From positions 248,001-312,000 of the forward strand of contig JAQJZZ010000001.1 in NCBI GenBank assembly GCA_030077755.1: a stretch of DNA of 64,000 nt, given 5' to 3'. Below, piece after piece: positions 35,508 to 46,987 of this stretch. The translations under genes and the position numbers were made by a program. Below the pieces are notes generated by a model. That model did no database searches. It saw nothing but the letters and a program-made list of their open reading frames with translations, and was not told where the DNA came from. How positions within the stretch are numbered: the stretch's first letter is position 1; each line of letters opens with the position of its first letter. This DNA is from Filosporella fistucella (Eukaryota; Ascomycota; Leotiomycetes; Helotiales).

Positions 35508-37700
35508 TTACTTCTCAGACACCACCGGCGCACCCCCAAGGCTAGCTAACACCATCTTATTATTTGCTGTCAAATCATCCATGATATCTAGTTCCTTGAC
35601 GGTGAACCATCTTGGCATGAACATCCATCTAAAAGGGATGAGTGCACAGATTAAGATGGGGAAACCTGTGTTCAGTTAGCTTATGGCTCTTGCTATACCC
35701 ACTTCTCTAACGTTATTACTGAGATTTTCTTCCCTCCTCGCATGACTCTGAGGGAGAAGAGGTTGGTGGCTTTGAAAGAGAGAATAGGCTCACCAATTGC
35801 AGCAATCGTCAAGGAAATCGCGACTGTACATGCGACTCCGAACGCCTGGAAAAAGATATATAACCAGATCTTTCTCCGTTGTATATGCAACAAACACTCT
35901 TCTCTATCTATGAACCTGTCTTCGCGAAGGAGGAACAGGAGTTTTGCCGTTATGCCATTTGACTGTATACTTCCCCACTATACCACCATCAGCAATGTTC
36001 CACTTCTATGCAGAAAAGAGTACACATCGAGAAGAAGAGGGGCAGAAGGGAACAGGACAAACACACCCCGACAACAAAAAAAATGCCAGCAAATAAGGCC
36101 CGTGGCATGGTATGCAACACAATCAACAATGGCCCAGTCATCGTACCGATCAATGCCAAACCCATCAAGAAATGGGATACGCGCTGCTCGATCACGTTTG
36201 TAGCTACTACGACGGGTCTACGGATCTCGAGACCCTCGCCTTCTTCGTGGATGATTTGGAGATCGGTTTTGTAGACTGTGAGGGATTCGGTGTGGACTGG
36301 TGCCTGGGGTAACTCGTCAGTGGATGCTCGGTAGTGAAAAGAGAGGGGTTAATCGGGATATGAAATAAGAGTGGGAGAGGAAGTACCTGTGGCACAAGTC
36401 CATTCGGTAATGGCAACCCAAGTATCCCAGCTACGAACGTAGTACAACCCAACAAGAAGAAATCCCAATGAAAACCACCCGGTTTCTTAAGCGGGAACTG
36501 TTTTGCCTGTGCAGTGAGACTGCTTACATTCTTTCTATCTATCAGCTATAAAAGCTTGTATCTATGGGGTAAGGGAACCCACATGGTCATAATAAAAAAG
36601 TAACATTACCAGAAATCCAAAAGGAACAGATACAAATATCCATTTCGTCTCCAGCGTCCAGAAATCTATCAGCCAGCTGCGGGGTTGTGTGGGGTAGAAA
36701 GCGCGAGTTATAGGGATCGTGCTGATATTGGCGGCTTTAATGGGACCTGGTATATGAGCGAAACCGACCCAGAAGATTGTTCCGAGCTGTGAGGAGGTCA
36801 GTTGGACAGCTTGAATTCCTGGGTGGAAAGGAAACGAACGGGATATGCGTAGTCTGCTAGCAAGCTTCGGAACCAGGGGGAGCAGAGAACACTCTTGCCG
36901 ATTCGTTCTAAGGCGTAGATTGTTCCAAATGAGACGATTGCGATGATGCAGCTGAGGAATCCTTCTACGCTTCCGTAGTATGTGAATTCGCTTGTTAGTT
37001 CTTCGACTCCTTTGACTGTGTCTTGTTAGTCTCTACTCTACTCTGTACCAAAGGAAGTAGAGAAAGCTTACTCAGATATATAATCCCAACATACATTCCA
37101 AACGCCTCGCTCGAGAAATCCGTCACGTAACGCATGTAATCGCAAAGATTCGTAACTGCAACCAGCCAGTGGAAAATCGCTGCCCAGATGGAAGTCCAAC
37201 ACATAAAACGACTGTATATGGAAATATCGTACATCTTAATGATATCATAGATGGTGAAATTGAAAAGGGAGATTAAACCTGTGATGCCGACAATGGTGAG
37301 GGGTTGTGCGCCAATGATACTGAATACCATTGCTGCCAGAGCAGAAGAGAATAGGGATTCATTGACGCCGTAGAATTCTCCTGTGCGTCGGTACATGTCT
37401 AATGTATATGCCAGAGCCGGGAGTAGACGATTTCTCTGTCAGTTACATTGACTTTGAGTAGGGGAGAGAGATATACTTTACGAAATACATCCTAATCGTA
37501 CTAGCCAGCATCCGATACGTGAAGGCATCCGTGATATCAGACCAGTAATACGGAAGACGACGACGAATATCATGATACATTCCTCTTCCTGGTCTGAAAA
37601 CCCTGTACCTCCTCCAGCCAGATACACCGTCAAAGGTATATCCATCTGATTGTCGACGGGAAGGTGAGGGTCGAGGTTTACTATCATTTTTTGCCTTCAT
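35508..37700 (-). CDS. BOR1: SLC4-family anion/borate transporter (BOR1-like)
   Basis: Multi-pass plasma-membrane transporter of the bicarbonate/borate exchanger family; fungal members export boron. Eight exons: 37482..37700, 37072..37435, 36840..37015, 36583..36786, 36387..36530, 36067..36303, 35794..35977, 35508..35665; introns 46-128 nt; 561 residues, normal for fungal BOR1. Family landmarks in order are YYWSDITDAFTYRMLASTI, MYRRTGEFYGVNESLFSSAL, GAQPLTIVGITGLISLFNFT, the FGTIYALERIGKS segment, KKPGGFHWDFFLLGCTTFV with GLPLPNGLVPQAPVHTESL, and the end FPILICALIPFRWMFMPRWF...LASLGGAPVVSEK. One donor (GTTCGT at 36839) is weak but keeps frame and family sequence. No EF-hand or band-3 cytoplasmic domain, as expected for fungi. 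Divergent from the SET gene. Confidence 0.92.
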
Positions 37701-38422
37701 GATGAACACGCTTTGAAAAACTGACAGACTCTTGTTTCGTACAAGAGGGCGGCTTGGGTTGCTTCATTCTTATATATTATGGGACATGGTATGGATGGAA
37801 CGTTGAAATGGGGACATGGCTTGGCTGCCATTTTACTAGTGTAGTGCATGCATGGGAGGAACGCTGGACCGATATGAGGTAATGAGGGAGTTGGTGATTC
37901 GGAGGCGACGAGAATGAATCGGTGGATGTGCTGTCATATCGGTAGCTTGGCTGAGCTAGGTTTGGTGGAGAAGATGGCTGATTTTGTGCAATATATGGGG
38001 AGTATTCATTTGAATGCTTCTTGAATTGAATTTGGACATAGAGCTGGTTATTGAGGAGAAGAGGGGAGTAAGTGTCATGGTTCTTATTCTCAGCTGAAAT
38101 GACCGAGGTACTTGCAACATAAAGCACATCAATTCAATGAAGCTTGAAATCGCCTAGCAGAAAAAAATAGGCGGAGACTTATTCCGGGACGTTGAAGTGA
38201 AGACATTGACCGGCGAATGGTCGAGGCCGGTCATGTGACATGATATCACCATTTGCCCCTCTGCCAAGTTTCTTCAATAGCACTCGCGAGGTCGAGACTA
38301 AACTTTAGTCAGTACGTTGAATTCTGCCCGGGCAGAATCTCAGACACATTACATCCCACAGCTTGAATAGAGACGGACTCGCACTTATTAGGACAGAAGC
38401 TTGGCCATACACATATCTCAAG
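37701..38422. promoter_or_regulatory. Divergent promoter region, BOR1-like / SET gene
   Basis: 722 bp between two divergent start codons. Contains short open frames only. No strong palindromic site was noticed. Confidence 0.5.
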
Positions 38423-40683
38423 ATGGCTTTACAACAATTCTTAAATTTGTTAGATGAGCGTTTATTAGTTGCGTTGAGCTCTTCTTTCACTGCGATACCA
38501 AACCAATCTTCTCTTCGACTCAACATTAATGCTCAAATTTGTGGCGCATCGGATAATAGAGGAAGTGTACCGCTCTCTCAGGGCCGAGAAATTCATTTGG
38601 TGGGTCGCCGAGTTGATGGCAAAGATTTGGATGTATCAAGATGCTGATGAATGTAGGGATCCATCGATATAAGTCAATCTGAACTTCAAGAGTATGGGAG
38701 GAATCGTCGCACAGGTCAACATACCCTCGCGACGAATGAACGTGGAGAGCATCTGGAGAATCATCCTTCTGACACAAGTCAGAATGAAGGTTCTATCAAT
38801 CTAGATTTTGATCCCCTTCAGAGCAATACAGCAGTCAGCTCTTGTGGTAATCGGAACGAGGATTCGACCTCAGACATTGTTTCTGAAAATCATGGGAGAA
38901 AAAGGCGAAAGACGACAGGCGGCTTGAGAGTCACCCAAATAGGCACGTCGGGCTCAGAAATCCCCTCAATTAGAAGACTACAACTAGGATCAAGAGAATT
39001 CCCTCAACGGAAACGAAAGATAGAAGATGGAATTCACCAATTACAACCTTCCTCTATTGAGAGATTGGTAGCGGGGGTGTGGAAGCAGATTTATAGCAGT
39101 GTGGAGCTGACTACTGATATATCTGTAAGTGTTTTTCTCGGCAGTCCTCTTCACGAGGAGGGTTAAGTTGATATGAATGTATAGATTGACGAATCAATAT
39201 TCAACTCCCTCGGCGGAACATTTAATAATGAGGTATATATTATCGTTCTTCACGTCTTCGACTAATAATTTTAATACTCAACTCTAATCTAATAGTCCTT
39301 TCTTTCGATCAACACTCTCTGCCACCAAATCTCAAAAACAACAAAATGCTCACGGGCTCTTGAAACAATTGTCCAAGCACATTGGGTAACATGTTTCGAT
39401 GCACGCGTGAAAGCTATAGGGATTGAGAAACCGAGAATCTCACATACAGAATGCAAGATGGTAGCGTTGAGAGAAGCATGTGCTGTGTTGAAATGGTCAG
39501 AGAAAGAGCTGAGGAATAGATTGTATGTGTCACTCTTCTTTACCTCTACTCCCGGTGAGAATAAGATGAACGAAAAGAGAAGCGGAACAGAACAGAATGT
39601 GAATAGACCCCAAAATGATACAACTAATCTCCCTTCTCTAGAGCTGTCTGGCGCGGCTATCACACCCTCCAGGAGCATGGTGGCTGGACTCCCCTCGTTT
39701 TCGCCAGCGCAGGCATCTATCGCTTCTGCAAATACCGTCTGAATTTCAACACATCTCTATTCACCACTCTCCAAAAACTTCGTTCCTCATTCGAAGTAGC
39801 AGCCGACACACTCCACCCTACATGGCGCAAACTCCTCGAGACCATCGGCCAGAAGACAGACAGAGCGTATATAGGTCATCCACATGACTGGGTCGTGGCT
39901 GAGAATAAATCCCCGATCGGGTTGAGAGATACTTATTCGCATTTACCTGGGAAGGGCTTTGAATTTGAGCATATAGAGGAGTCAGTGCTTGACGAAAGGG
40001 AGTGGGGTACTGATGATCCTCGGAAAGTCTCTGCTGCGTCCTCTACATTCTGTTTATCATGCGGTTATTTCCAATCGGATAATGTGGCTATAAACGAGTG
40101 TCGATGTCTCCCTGAGCTATTTGGGGCCGTGAAGGCACCAGTTCCTGTTCAGGTATTCCAAACACCGGTGGGGAAGAACAATGGACTTGTAGCAAGAGGT
40201 GTAAGTTTCCTCATCTACCCGTGATCTGTGATTCCTGATACCGAGAATAGGATTTTGCTCGTGGAACGGCGATAGGAGAGTTTATCGGTTTGATTACGAA
40301 GGGCATGCATTCTACGGATGTAATGCAAGGCGGCACTGGCTCGAACGCATATCAAATCTATCAAGGGAAACTAGGTTTGTGCTTTTCTATCCACTCTTTT
40401 TGACAATCAATTTCTCGCCCTCTTTTCGAATCCATAGTTTATGAAGCCGGCTAACGCACTCGAAGGCAATTACACACGCTTCATTAACCACTCCTGTGCA
40501 CCCAACAGTCAATTCCAGAAATTCATCTGGAGAGGCTGTGAACGCATCATCATCGTGTCAAAGGGTATAGCTGCAGGCGATGAGATTACAGTTGATTATT
40601 CTCATGAGTATTGGAAGGGACTTGACAAAGAGTGTCTATGTGGAGCGGGATGCTGTCGGTATGTGAGGAGGAGAAGTGGTTGA
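38423..40683 (+). CDS. SET-domain protein, putative lysine methyltransferase
   Basis: Predicted S-adenosylmethionine-dependent lysine methyltransferase, probably acting on histones or another nuclear protein. Seven exons: 38423..38599, 38657..39124, 39185..39232, 39296..39522, 39642..40200, 40251..40374, 40466..40683; 606 residues. The N-terminal third is acidic and disordered with basic KRRK and RKRK clusters. A helical region (about 235-380) precedes a Cys-rich pre-SET-like stretch, TFCLSCGYF...ECRCLPEL. The SET core starts VQVFQTPVGKNNGLVARGDF and holds the catalytic-fold signature RFINHSCAPN (539-548) and DEITVDYSHEYW. Post-SET cysteines are 591, 593, 597 and 598 (CLCGAGCC). The last intron uses an AAG acceptor after a perfect GCTAAC branch site; any earlier AG breaks the frame. 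Target residue unknown. Confidence 0.88.
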
Positions 40684-41092
40684 GCTTGGAGTAGTGAGAC
40701 AGAGAGTTGAGTGTTAATCTGATCATGCCAATGCTTCATGTCAAATCCATTCATATCTTAATTGAAGTATGGAAACTTATAAGCTTAGTAAGGACTACTA
40801 TGACATATATCTTCTTCCGTATGTGACATATCCTGTATACAGTTGGGACTTTTGTTTGCAATCAGTGCCAGCCTGTCTCCCAGTATAATTTATATTATGA
40901 TTTTGCAATCAGTCCTGCCGCCGCCGACTAGGAACATTCTCCGTGCTGTTTATAACTATAGTCTTGGAGTCAAATGAGACTAGTACTATGTTTCTCTGTC
41001 ATAATAAGATGGCTATCGATTGTTGTGACCTCAAAGAAATAAATGGCTGCTTGTGACCGAGCTTCTATCCCCAAACATCCCTAGCCCTAAAT
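40684..41092. other. Convergent 3' intergenic region
   Basis: 409 bp between the SET gene and the small secreted protein gene. Nothing recognisable beyond probable 3' ends. Confidence 0.5.
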
Positions 41093-41573
41093 CTACCAGC
41101 AAGTATCATACCAACCCCATAAATGGCTAACGCATTCATGTTTATCCATTCCATTGCAGCATACTGGTATACAACATTGTCCTTGATTACCACATCCACC
41201 GCACCTAGTCAAGACCATTCATTAGCTACGTTACAATGGTGAGAACGAGGCAAAAATATTACGCTTTGCAAGCTGAACACCCTTCGGAAGATCTTTTCTC
41301 CAATCCATCTCTCCCCCTTACAACAGAATTATTCAGGTGATTTAAGCCTTTTGAAATCGAATAACTAGATCCGTCCATAGTTGGCGTAAAAATGTATGCC
41401 TCCTGATCTGGAAGTATATCGAGATCGACGTTGAAAGCAGGTCCACCGCTTGGGACTTCAAGATTCACATGAAAAGTGTTGGATTCTCGTGAAACCAGCA
41501 TGGGCTCAGGGGTACCAATTGCAAAAGGAGGCGGTACAACGACCAGGGAAAAAAGCGCGAGGGCAAACTTCAT
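41093..41573 (-). CDS. Small secreted Cys-rich protein with Kex2-type processing site
   Basis: Family not recognised. Exon 1 is 41263..41573, the intron 41205..41262 (58 nt, GTAATA...GCTAATG...GACTAG), exon 2 41093..41204; 140 residues. A signal peptide covers about 1-19 (MKFALALFSLVVVPPPFAIG). A pro-region with few cysteines follows and ends in LEKR (91-94). The predicted mature part, 95-140, has ten cysteines at 99, 102, 105, 108, 114, 115, 119, 120, 128 and 139, spaced C-x2-C-x2-C-x2-C-x5-CC-x3-CC-x7-C-x10-C. That pre-pro-Cys-rich layout is typical of secreted fungal peptides (effectors, antimicrobial or signalling peptides). Without splicing the frame stops at 41259, giving a 104-residue protein with only two cysteines. 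A different donor would read exon 2 in a hydrophobic frame, so the intron needs transcript proof. Confidence 0.6.
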
Positions 41574-42757
41574 GATGACGACTCTACTGATTGTAGAGGT
41601 AAATGTGAGGATGTATGTTTGAAGGAGCTATACAATGAGCTATGAATCATGAATTCGACTCAATCAGAAGGTGTGGGAAGTTGATATAAGTATTTATAGT
41701 CAAGTAGCGCGCACATACGTTCATTCTCGCTATCTAAGAAAAGGGCTTGATTTGGCAGGACAGATTGCAGGGTAATCTAATAAGAGATAAAAGTGCTTGT
41801 AGCTGTTTCCATGGTACGTACTCGTTTGGCTTGCATTAACATTCAGAAATACTCGTTCCATACTCAACCCTGTTATCCAAGATTCTTCCATTCTCGTATG
41901 TACTGAGCCTCAGGCGTCCTTTTATATTTCCACGAATCCCATTTCAGCTTTTGGTGCCTCCAACAATGCAGAATTATTGCCCTGGATCTGCTTCTGGTTG
42001 GACTCCAATAACCACAACGGCACACTTGTATTTCTGCCCCATCGACTTGATAATAAGCACGAATATTCATAGTACGACCCTGGGGCCGGTGAATACGCCC
42101 CTTGCAAGTGCGAGTAGCGAGCTTGGTGGGCCTGGTACAGAGGAGAAGGACCAAATGGGCAAGACGAAGCAGGCTCGTATGAAACGAAATAAGGTTCCTA
42201 GATCAATCATAAATGGGAAAAACCCCTGGAAAATGAACCGGAACCTAGGAATGATCAAATATGGGACTATACGAGCAGGTTGACCCGATGGTGGAGGATT
42301 GGAAACAGCGAATGTTGTTAAAGTTGTAAAAAGATTCGGGAGGCATGGAACTTTGGGAGACATTGCAATTGTCCCTGTGCTGGAGGATGTTTGTGTCTTA
42401 GAATGATGACAGATTGATTAGAAGACCAATTTGACTCTAGCACAGAGGAGGGACGGGAAATCAAACGTGAGGTAGAGAAATAGTCGACGGAGAAATAGTT
42501 ACGAGGCCAGCCAAGCAAGGCTTCAATTGAAGAGCTCAGACCAGAATACTAAAGAGAACTTGGAGAATACTTCAATTGAATCAGAATGGATTTTGAATGC
42601 ATGTGGGGCTCATTAGACAAGATCGCATGTAAAGAGCTGAATTTTGTCACCCCCTTCCCGATTGCCGATTAAAGCCTTTTGAGATATGAACTCGTAAGAA
42701 ATCTCTCTCGTTCCACCAGTGCAATTGTCCCCTCCTATCGCAAATTGGTCGCATCCT
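41574..42757. other. Intergenic between the two small secreted protein genes
   Basis: No gene supported. Minus-strand open frames at 41873..42154 and 42067..42363 have no recognised motif and no clear signal peptide. A short spliced secreted protein here is possible but I cannot build one with confidence. Confidence 0.45.
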
Positions 42758-43348
42758 CTAGCAATTTCTCGCATTCGAACCCATTGCGTTCCCAAAGAAA
42801 TCAAGGCCAGGATAATATATCATGTAACCAACTAACAACGAATACTGGAAACCCCAAGCGTAAGTCCCAGCAACATACCACCCACAATCGTTCGTAACCA
42901 CCTGACTGGAGTCCCGAATATGATAGGGATGGAATGGATTATAATTTGCAAATTGATACGGATTGCAAACAAAGGCTACAGCCGAACCTCGAATGGAGTA
43001 CCAACAAACGCCCGGGTTCATGTAAAGTGATTGATCGGATATTCTAGCGACTTGGTTGTATAGATCCTGATTTGCGGCATCACAATCTCCATGATTCATA
43101 TTTTTACCGCAGCCGCAGAATGAAGCGCCTGATGCTCTCTTTTTGATTTTTGGTGGTAGCGGTATGCTCGGAGCACGTCCATCAACAAAATTCGTGTTGT
43201 TAGGGGCGGCAAGCCACTCGTGAATCTCATGTCCAGCTGCGTTGACATAGCCGTGATAAAGTCCATCTTTGAGGCCACCTGGGAGGCTTAGAGCAAAAAC
43301 CAAAGTTGAGCATGCAAGTAGAGTGCTGAAGCAAAATCGAAGATGCAT
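42758..43348 (-). CDS. Secreted protein with signal peptide and KKR processing site
   Basis: Family not recognised. Single exon, 196 residues. A signal peptide of about 20 residues, MHLRFCFSTLLACSTLVFAL, is followed by a pro-like segment with an N-glycosylation sequon (Asn50-Asn-Thr). A basic cleavage site KIKKR ends at residue 71, where Kex2-like proteases would cut. The 125-residue mature part carries seven cysteines, beginning FCGCG and ending RNC. It is rich in Tyr, Asn, Gly and Trp (for example DCGWYVAGTYAWGFQYSLL), compatible with a compact extracellular beta fold. The start is the first ATG and gives a clean signal peptide. Same strand as the Cys-rich gene downstream. I infer an extracellular effector-like or cell-wall-interacting protein. 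An odd cysteine count leaves one free or points to an unrecognised exon. Confidence 0.8.
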   Translation of the reverse strand: MHLRFCFSTLLACSTLVFALSLPGGLKDGLYHGYVNAAGHEIHEWLAAPNNTNFVDGRAPSIPLPPKIKKRASGASFCGCGKNMNHGDCDAANQDLYNQVARISDQSLYMNPGVCWYSIRGSAVAFVCNPYQFANYNPFHPYHIRDSSQVVTNDCGWYVAGTYAWGFQYSLLVGYMIYYPGLDFFGNAMGSNARNC

Positions 43349-44005
43349 TTTGATTTAGTGGCGAAGATGGGAACTTGAGTAGTGAATGTAGGAGATTGTA
43401 TGTTCAGTAGATTGAGAATGGTGAAGGTCATGGAATGTCCTCGTTCATATATATGTGACTGGACTTTGTGATCTGGTAAGAGTCCTAATTGTGCTAATTA
43501 CTCCTACCACGGAGATACACCTAAGTGTACCGAACAGCTGCTGAATGGCTGGGGGCGTACTCGCTGATTTACTAGGGGCGTATGTCCATCAGCCTCGCTA
43601 GCTTTGTGGTCGTTGCTTCAAGCAAATGTCTAATCCTGATTGCTCTCATTATCACATGGGCATACATTATGCGACCGTGCTACGGACAAGGAATGGCCTA
43701 GTCACATTCTCGAGACTTCAGGTCATACCACTTTGCACCATTTGTCATGTTCTTCCGATAATGCTTCAAAGCTAGTACATATTCAGTCCTCTGTGTCCAC
43801 GTTATAGCAGCAAACGATTACCATTATCATTTGAAAACGTAAAGAATGAAATAGTTGCAATCAAACCAAACTTCAATAAAGCTTCTCCCACGGGGAAGGA
43901 GGAAACGGTACTTGTAAAATGGTACATACCATCGTCCCTGATTATCCTAAATCTTCCCGTCCTCTGCCCTTTCATAAAACTTAAACCAACGAACGTATCA
44001 CTTTC
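43349..44005. other. Intergenic, promoter of secreted protein and 3' flank of NLR
   Basis: 657 bp without a supported gene. No repeats noticed. Confidence 0.5.
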
Positions 44006-46560
44006 CTATTTTCTCAACTCCCCAATTTCAACCTCATTCCTATCAGTATATCCTTTTGCCCAAGCAATCCGCTCATCACATTTCCAGACCTCCCTACTGC
44101 CATGGCCCACCATAACCACCAACCTTTCCCTCGTCTTCGCCAGCAACTTCAGAGCCTCTTCCGGATCCCCATTCTTGCAAATACTAGCTGCCAAATCACT
44201 CGCCACTCCCAGAGTTTTCAAATCATACGAGCCGAACAGTCTCGTACGCTCGTCGTACGCCTGTTTCCCCACTATGACCGCAGTCTGAAACTGATCTTGC
44301 TCATAAATTGTTCTCGCAAGCGCGGCCTGAACCTCACATATCCTTGCATTATCATCTTCAATCTGAGCTTCAGCTTTGAGTTCCTGGACCAGCTTTTCTT
44401 GCAGGACTCTAGCCCTGGAGAAGCAATCTTCGTATTTTGGTCTCTTGCGCTGCTTTCGGGATCGACCACGGCGATAAAATATCTTGCTAAGCCCTAATCT
44501 CGCCTCAATATCCTCCGGCATAGCCCCAGGATAGGCGTTAGCCTGCTGGCTCCTATAGCTAACAACTTTATTTTGACACTCCTCAGCAAGAATAAATTCT
44601 TGGTCATCACTATAATTCAATGCCAGCGATGCCTCGATATCGAATTCAGCATCCTTGTCTCTCGTATTCTGAGCCAATTTCAGTGCATGGTTTAATATAT
44701 TTCTTGCCAATTTGAGCTCCTTTTTGCGATTTTTATCCAGGATTGGCTTCCAATAATTTTCGCTACGGATGATCTCAGCTCGAGTTTTACTAGCTAGTAT
44801 CTTCCAGATAGCATCGCATTTGACTTCATGCTTGCAAACAGGGAATAGTAACCTCTTTGCTGTATTGTACCTCCCTTCGCTGGCGTACAGAATGGCGAAA
44901 GACACAAATGAAGGGGCCAGTTCAGTCAAAGTTTCAGGCAGGACTGGATCGTTCGATGTTGTATACCAATGGACGAAGATATCAACGTGGGTCAATAATT
45001 GGCGCTGCTGGGTATATGCTTGAATAGAGACGCCGTATATGTTCTCGTATTCTTGGTATTGTTTGTAAAGTAGGCCTAGCGCTTTGCATTGCCATTTTTG
45101 TCGTGTACCTTGGTGGTATAGCCATTTATGGGCTGTGAGTTGTACCAACGATTGTATAATAGAATAAGATTCAGGTGCGCTACATGATGTGATCAGCATG
45201 TTATCATTCAAGACTTCTAAGTGATTCCGGAGAATGTTACGCCGTGGCTCCCATAAGTTGAGGAGCGATGTTCGAATATTACTTCGCTCGAAACAAGACA
45301 TTAGGGCGAAGAGATCGATCGTCTCCAGTGAATGAATGTCCTCCAGAGTTTTTTCCCAGCCGAAGATTGGGGAACGGCTCAGACCTAGTCCTTGCAATCG
45401 TTCATCAGAGTGCGAAGTGAGAACGTCATCGAGCGGGACCTCTTTGAAGCTCTCGAGATATGATGAGACATTTTCCCCGAGCTCATGGCGCTTGCTGATG
45501 AAGGCAGCGGCTAATAATATGGCAGACGGATTGTGATCAAGCTTCTTGACGAGCTTCTCCGCCGATTCTCTATGTAAATCGAACATCCCGACAGGTCGAG
45601 TGCGTTGCCGCAGTAATCCATAGGCTTCGTCAGATTCCAATTCCGGTACTTTGAAGCACAGAACGCCAGGATCGTGTGGATGTGCGAGTGAGAATGCTGT
45701 ATTTCGATTGGGAGTTGTGATAATCAGATATCCATGGTCCAAAGTGTGGGGCAAATGGGCTACTGGCAAGCTTACGCCTTCCGCATTTTTTGGAACTGTG
45801 ATATTCATGAAATCGTCGAAAACTATCAACCAAGGTCCATTAGATGGCTTTTCAAGCCAGTTCTTGACAGTTCGAAGTGTCGAGCCCTGAGGGCTCATCT
45901 GTCGCCCGGGCTCTATCATATTTGCGATCTCTCGAAACGCGGTTTCAATTCCCGAAGTAGTAGCAGAACTGATCCAAAAAGTGTGCTTGACACTTCGGTC
46001 TTTGAGCAGTATATCCTTAATTTGGCATGCAATTTGTGATTTTCTAACACATATTAGTGATGAAACTCCTAGGGTCGTGTTTGAGGAGCTCACCCGATTC
46101 CAATAGGACCATATATTACTACTCTTCTTGAGCTATGAGAATCAAGTCGAGATTTCAGAGTAGTTAGCATTCCAATATGAGATTCACCAATGTACTCAGT
46201 TCCAATCGTTAGTGGAGTAAGAAAATGCGGGAAGTTGTCTAGCGGTGGTATGTCTTCTGGGGGAGGGGTCTTTTGCCGAAGATAGATATTCTGGTCCCGA
46301 AAGTTTATATTGCCCCCCGAAGTTGGCAAGTTGATTGTATTTCCGTATGAGTTGGTTGTGCTTCCCTGGTTGGCTGGACCTGCTCTATTTTGTATCTGTT
46401 TATCTCCTGAAACTAGAAGTTGACCACCCGAAGCTGGAAAGTTCGGTAACTTGCTGTACTGATCGATCCTGTTTTCCCCATCAGCCCACGACCCTTTCCT
46501 CCTCACATTAGTCTCTAATGTGAGAACGCGACGAAAATCTGGGAGCATAGAATCCGCCAT
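44006..46560 (-). CDS. NB-ARC/TPR STAND receptor (fungal NLR) with N-terminal amyloid-like motif
   Basis: Signal-transducing ATPase of the STAND/NLR type, presumably oligomerising on a trigger and passing the signal to an effector. Exon 1 is 46094..46560, the intron 46044..46093 (50 nt), exon 2 44006..46043; 834 residues. The start at 46560 (MADSMLPDF) is the first ATG; the open frame extends upstream only through a GTG. Residues about 40-94 are Asn/Gly/Ser-rich with two pseudo-repeats and GSTTNSYGNTINL. NB-ARC: P-loop VVIYGPIGIGKS (147-158; the intron splits it), Walker B PWLIVFDDF (ending near 234), sensor-like YLIITTPNR (261-269), and HNPSAILLAAAF (326-337) at the GLPLA position. The C-terminal 300 residues are helical TPR-like, with AYDERTRLFGSYDLKTLGVA resembling kinesin-light-chain TPRs. 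It is divergent from the hydrolase gene 427 bp away, whose C-terminus carries a similar motif. Confidence 0.88.
46279..46392 (-). other. Asn/Gly-rich amyloid-like motif region of the NLR (residues 57-94)
   Basis: Encodes NRAGPANQGSTTNSYGNTIN and then LPTSGGNINFRDQNIYL. GSTTNSYGNTINL matches GTQNNYGDMNIT at the end of the neighbouring hydrolase in [TQ]-x-N-x-Y-G-x-x-[NI] pattern. Polar, Asn/Gln/Gly-rich, with alternating hydrophobics and placed ahead of the NTPase, as in fungal sigma- or PP-type signalling motifs. Amyloid formation is inference. Confidence 0.55.
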
Positions 46561-46987
46561 ATTGAATTCATCGTGGGATTCTAACGAGTCCACACTAATG
46601 GGATTATAGAATCACTGATTGCGATGCAGCAATTTTATCGACGTGGGTGGGGCTTTCAGCTGAGTTGGCGCAGCCTCACGTGTGAAGTATTATGAGGCTG
46701 TACAAGCCGCCACTCTCTGTGAGCCGATTTGGATGATCATGCATTGCATGACGCACGACGAATTCCCAATCACTCGAATGTACTGGAAGCCATTGTGCAA
46801 GGAATCGTCACCGAGTTGTTTTGATTGTAGGCATCAGCGCCCAGGATGAGAAATGCCCCAAAGCCCTGCCCTGTTGTGACCAACGACAAATGCATAGCCT
46901 TGCTTCGAGTAGCAATCGGACAAAATATATATGGCCCCCGCAAGGCTCGATTCCTACATTTTCAGCTTCATTCACATGAAAATCAAT
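46561..46987. promoter_or_regulatory. Bidirectional promoter between NLR and hydrolase genes
   Basis: 427 bp between two divergent start codons, suggesting co-regulation of receptor and effector. A CACGTG core lies at 46677-46682. No other clear site was seen. Confidence 0.55.

Noticed and set aside
40375..40480. Apparent frameshift just before the SET NHSC motif
   Set aside because: Resolved by an AAG acceptor at 40465 after a perfect branch site; the gene is intact.
41259..41573. Lipopeptide (CaaX) pheromone precursor
   Set aside because: The unspliced end has its last Cys at position -3, not -4. The Kex2-type site and cysteine-rich second exon fit a disulfide-rich secreted peptide better.
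42067..42363. 98-codon minus-strand open frame as a third secreted protein
   Set aside because: Hydrophobic segments are present but there is no convincing signal peptide and I could not join it to a second exon.
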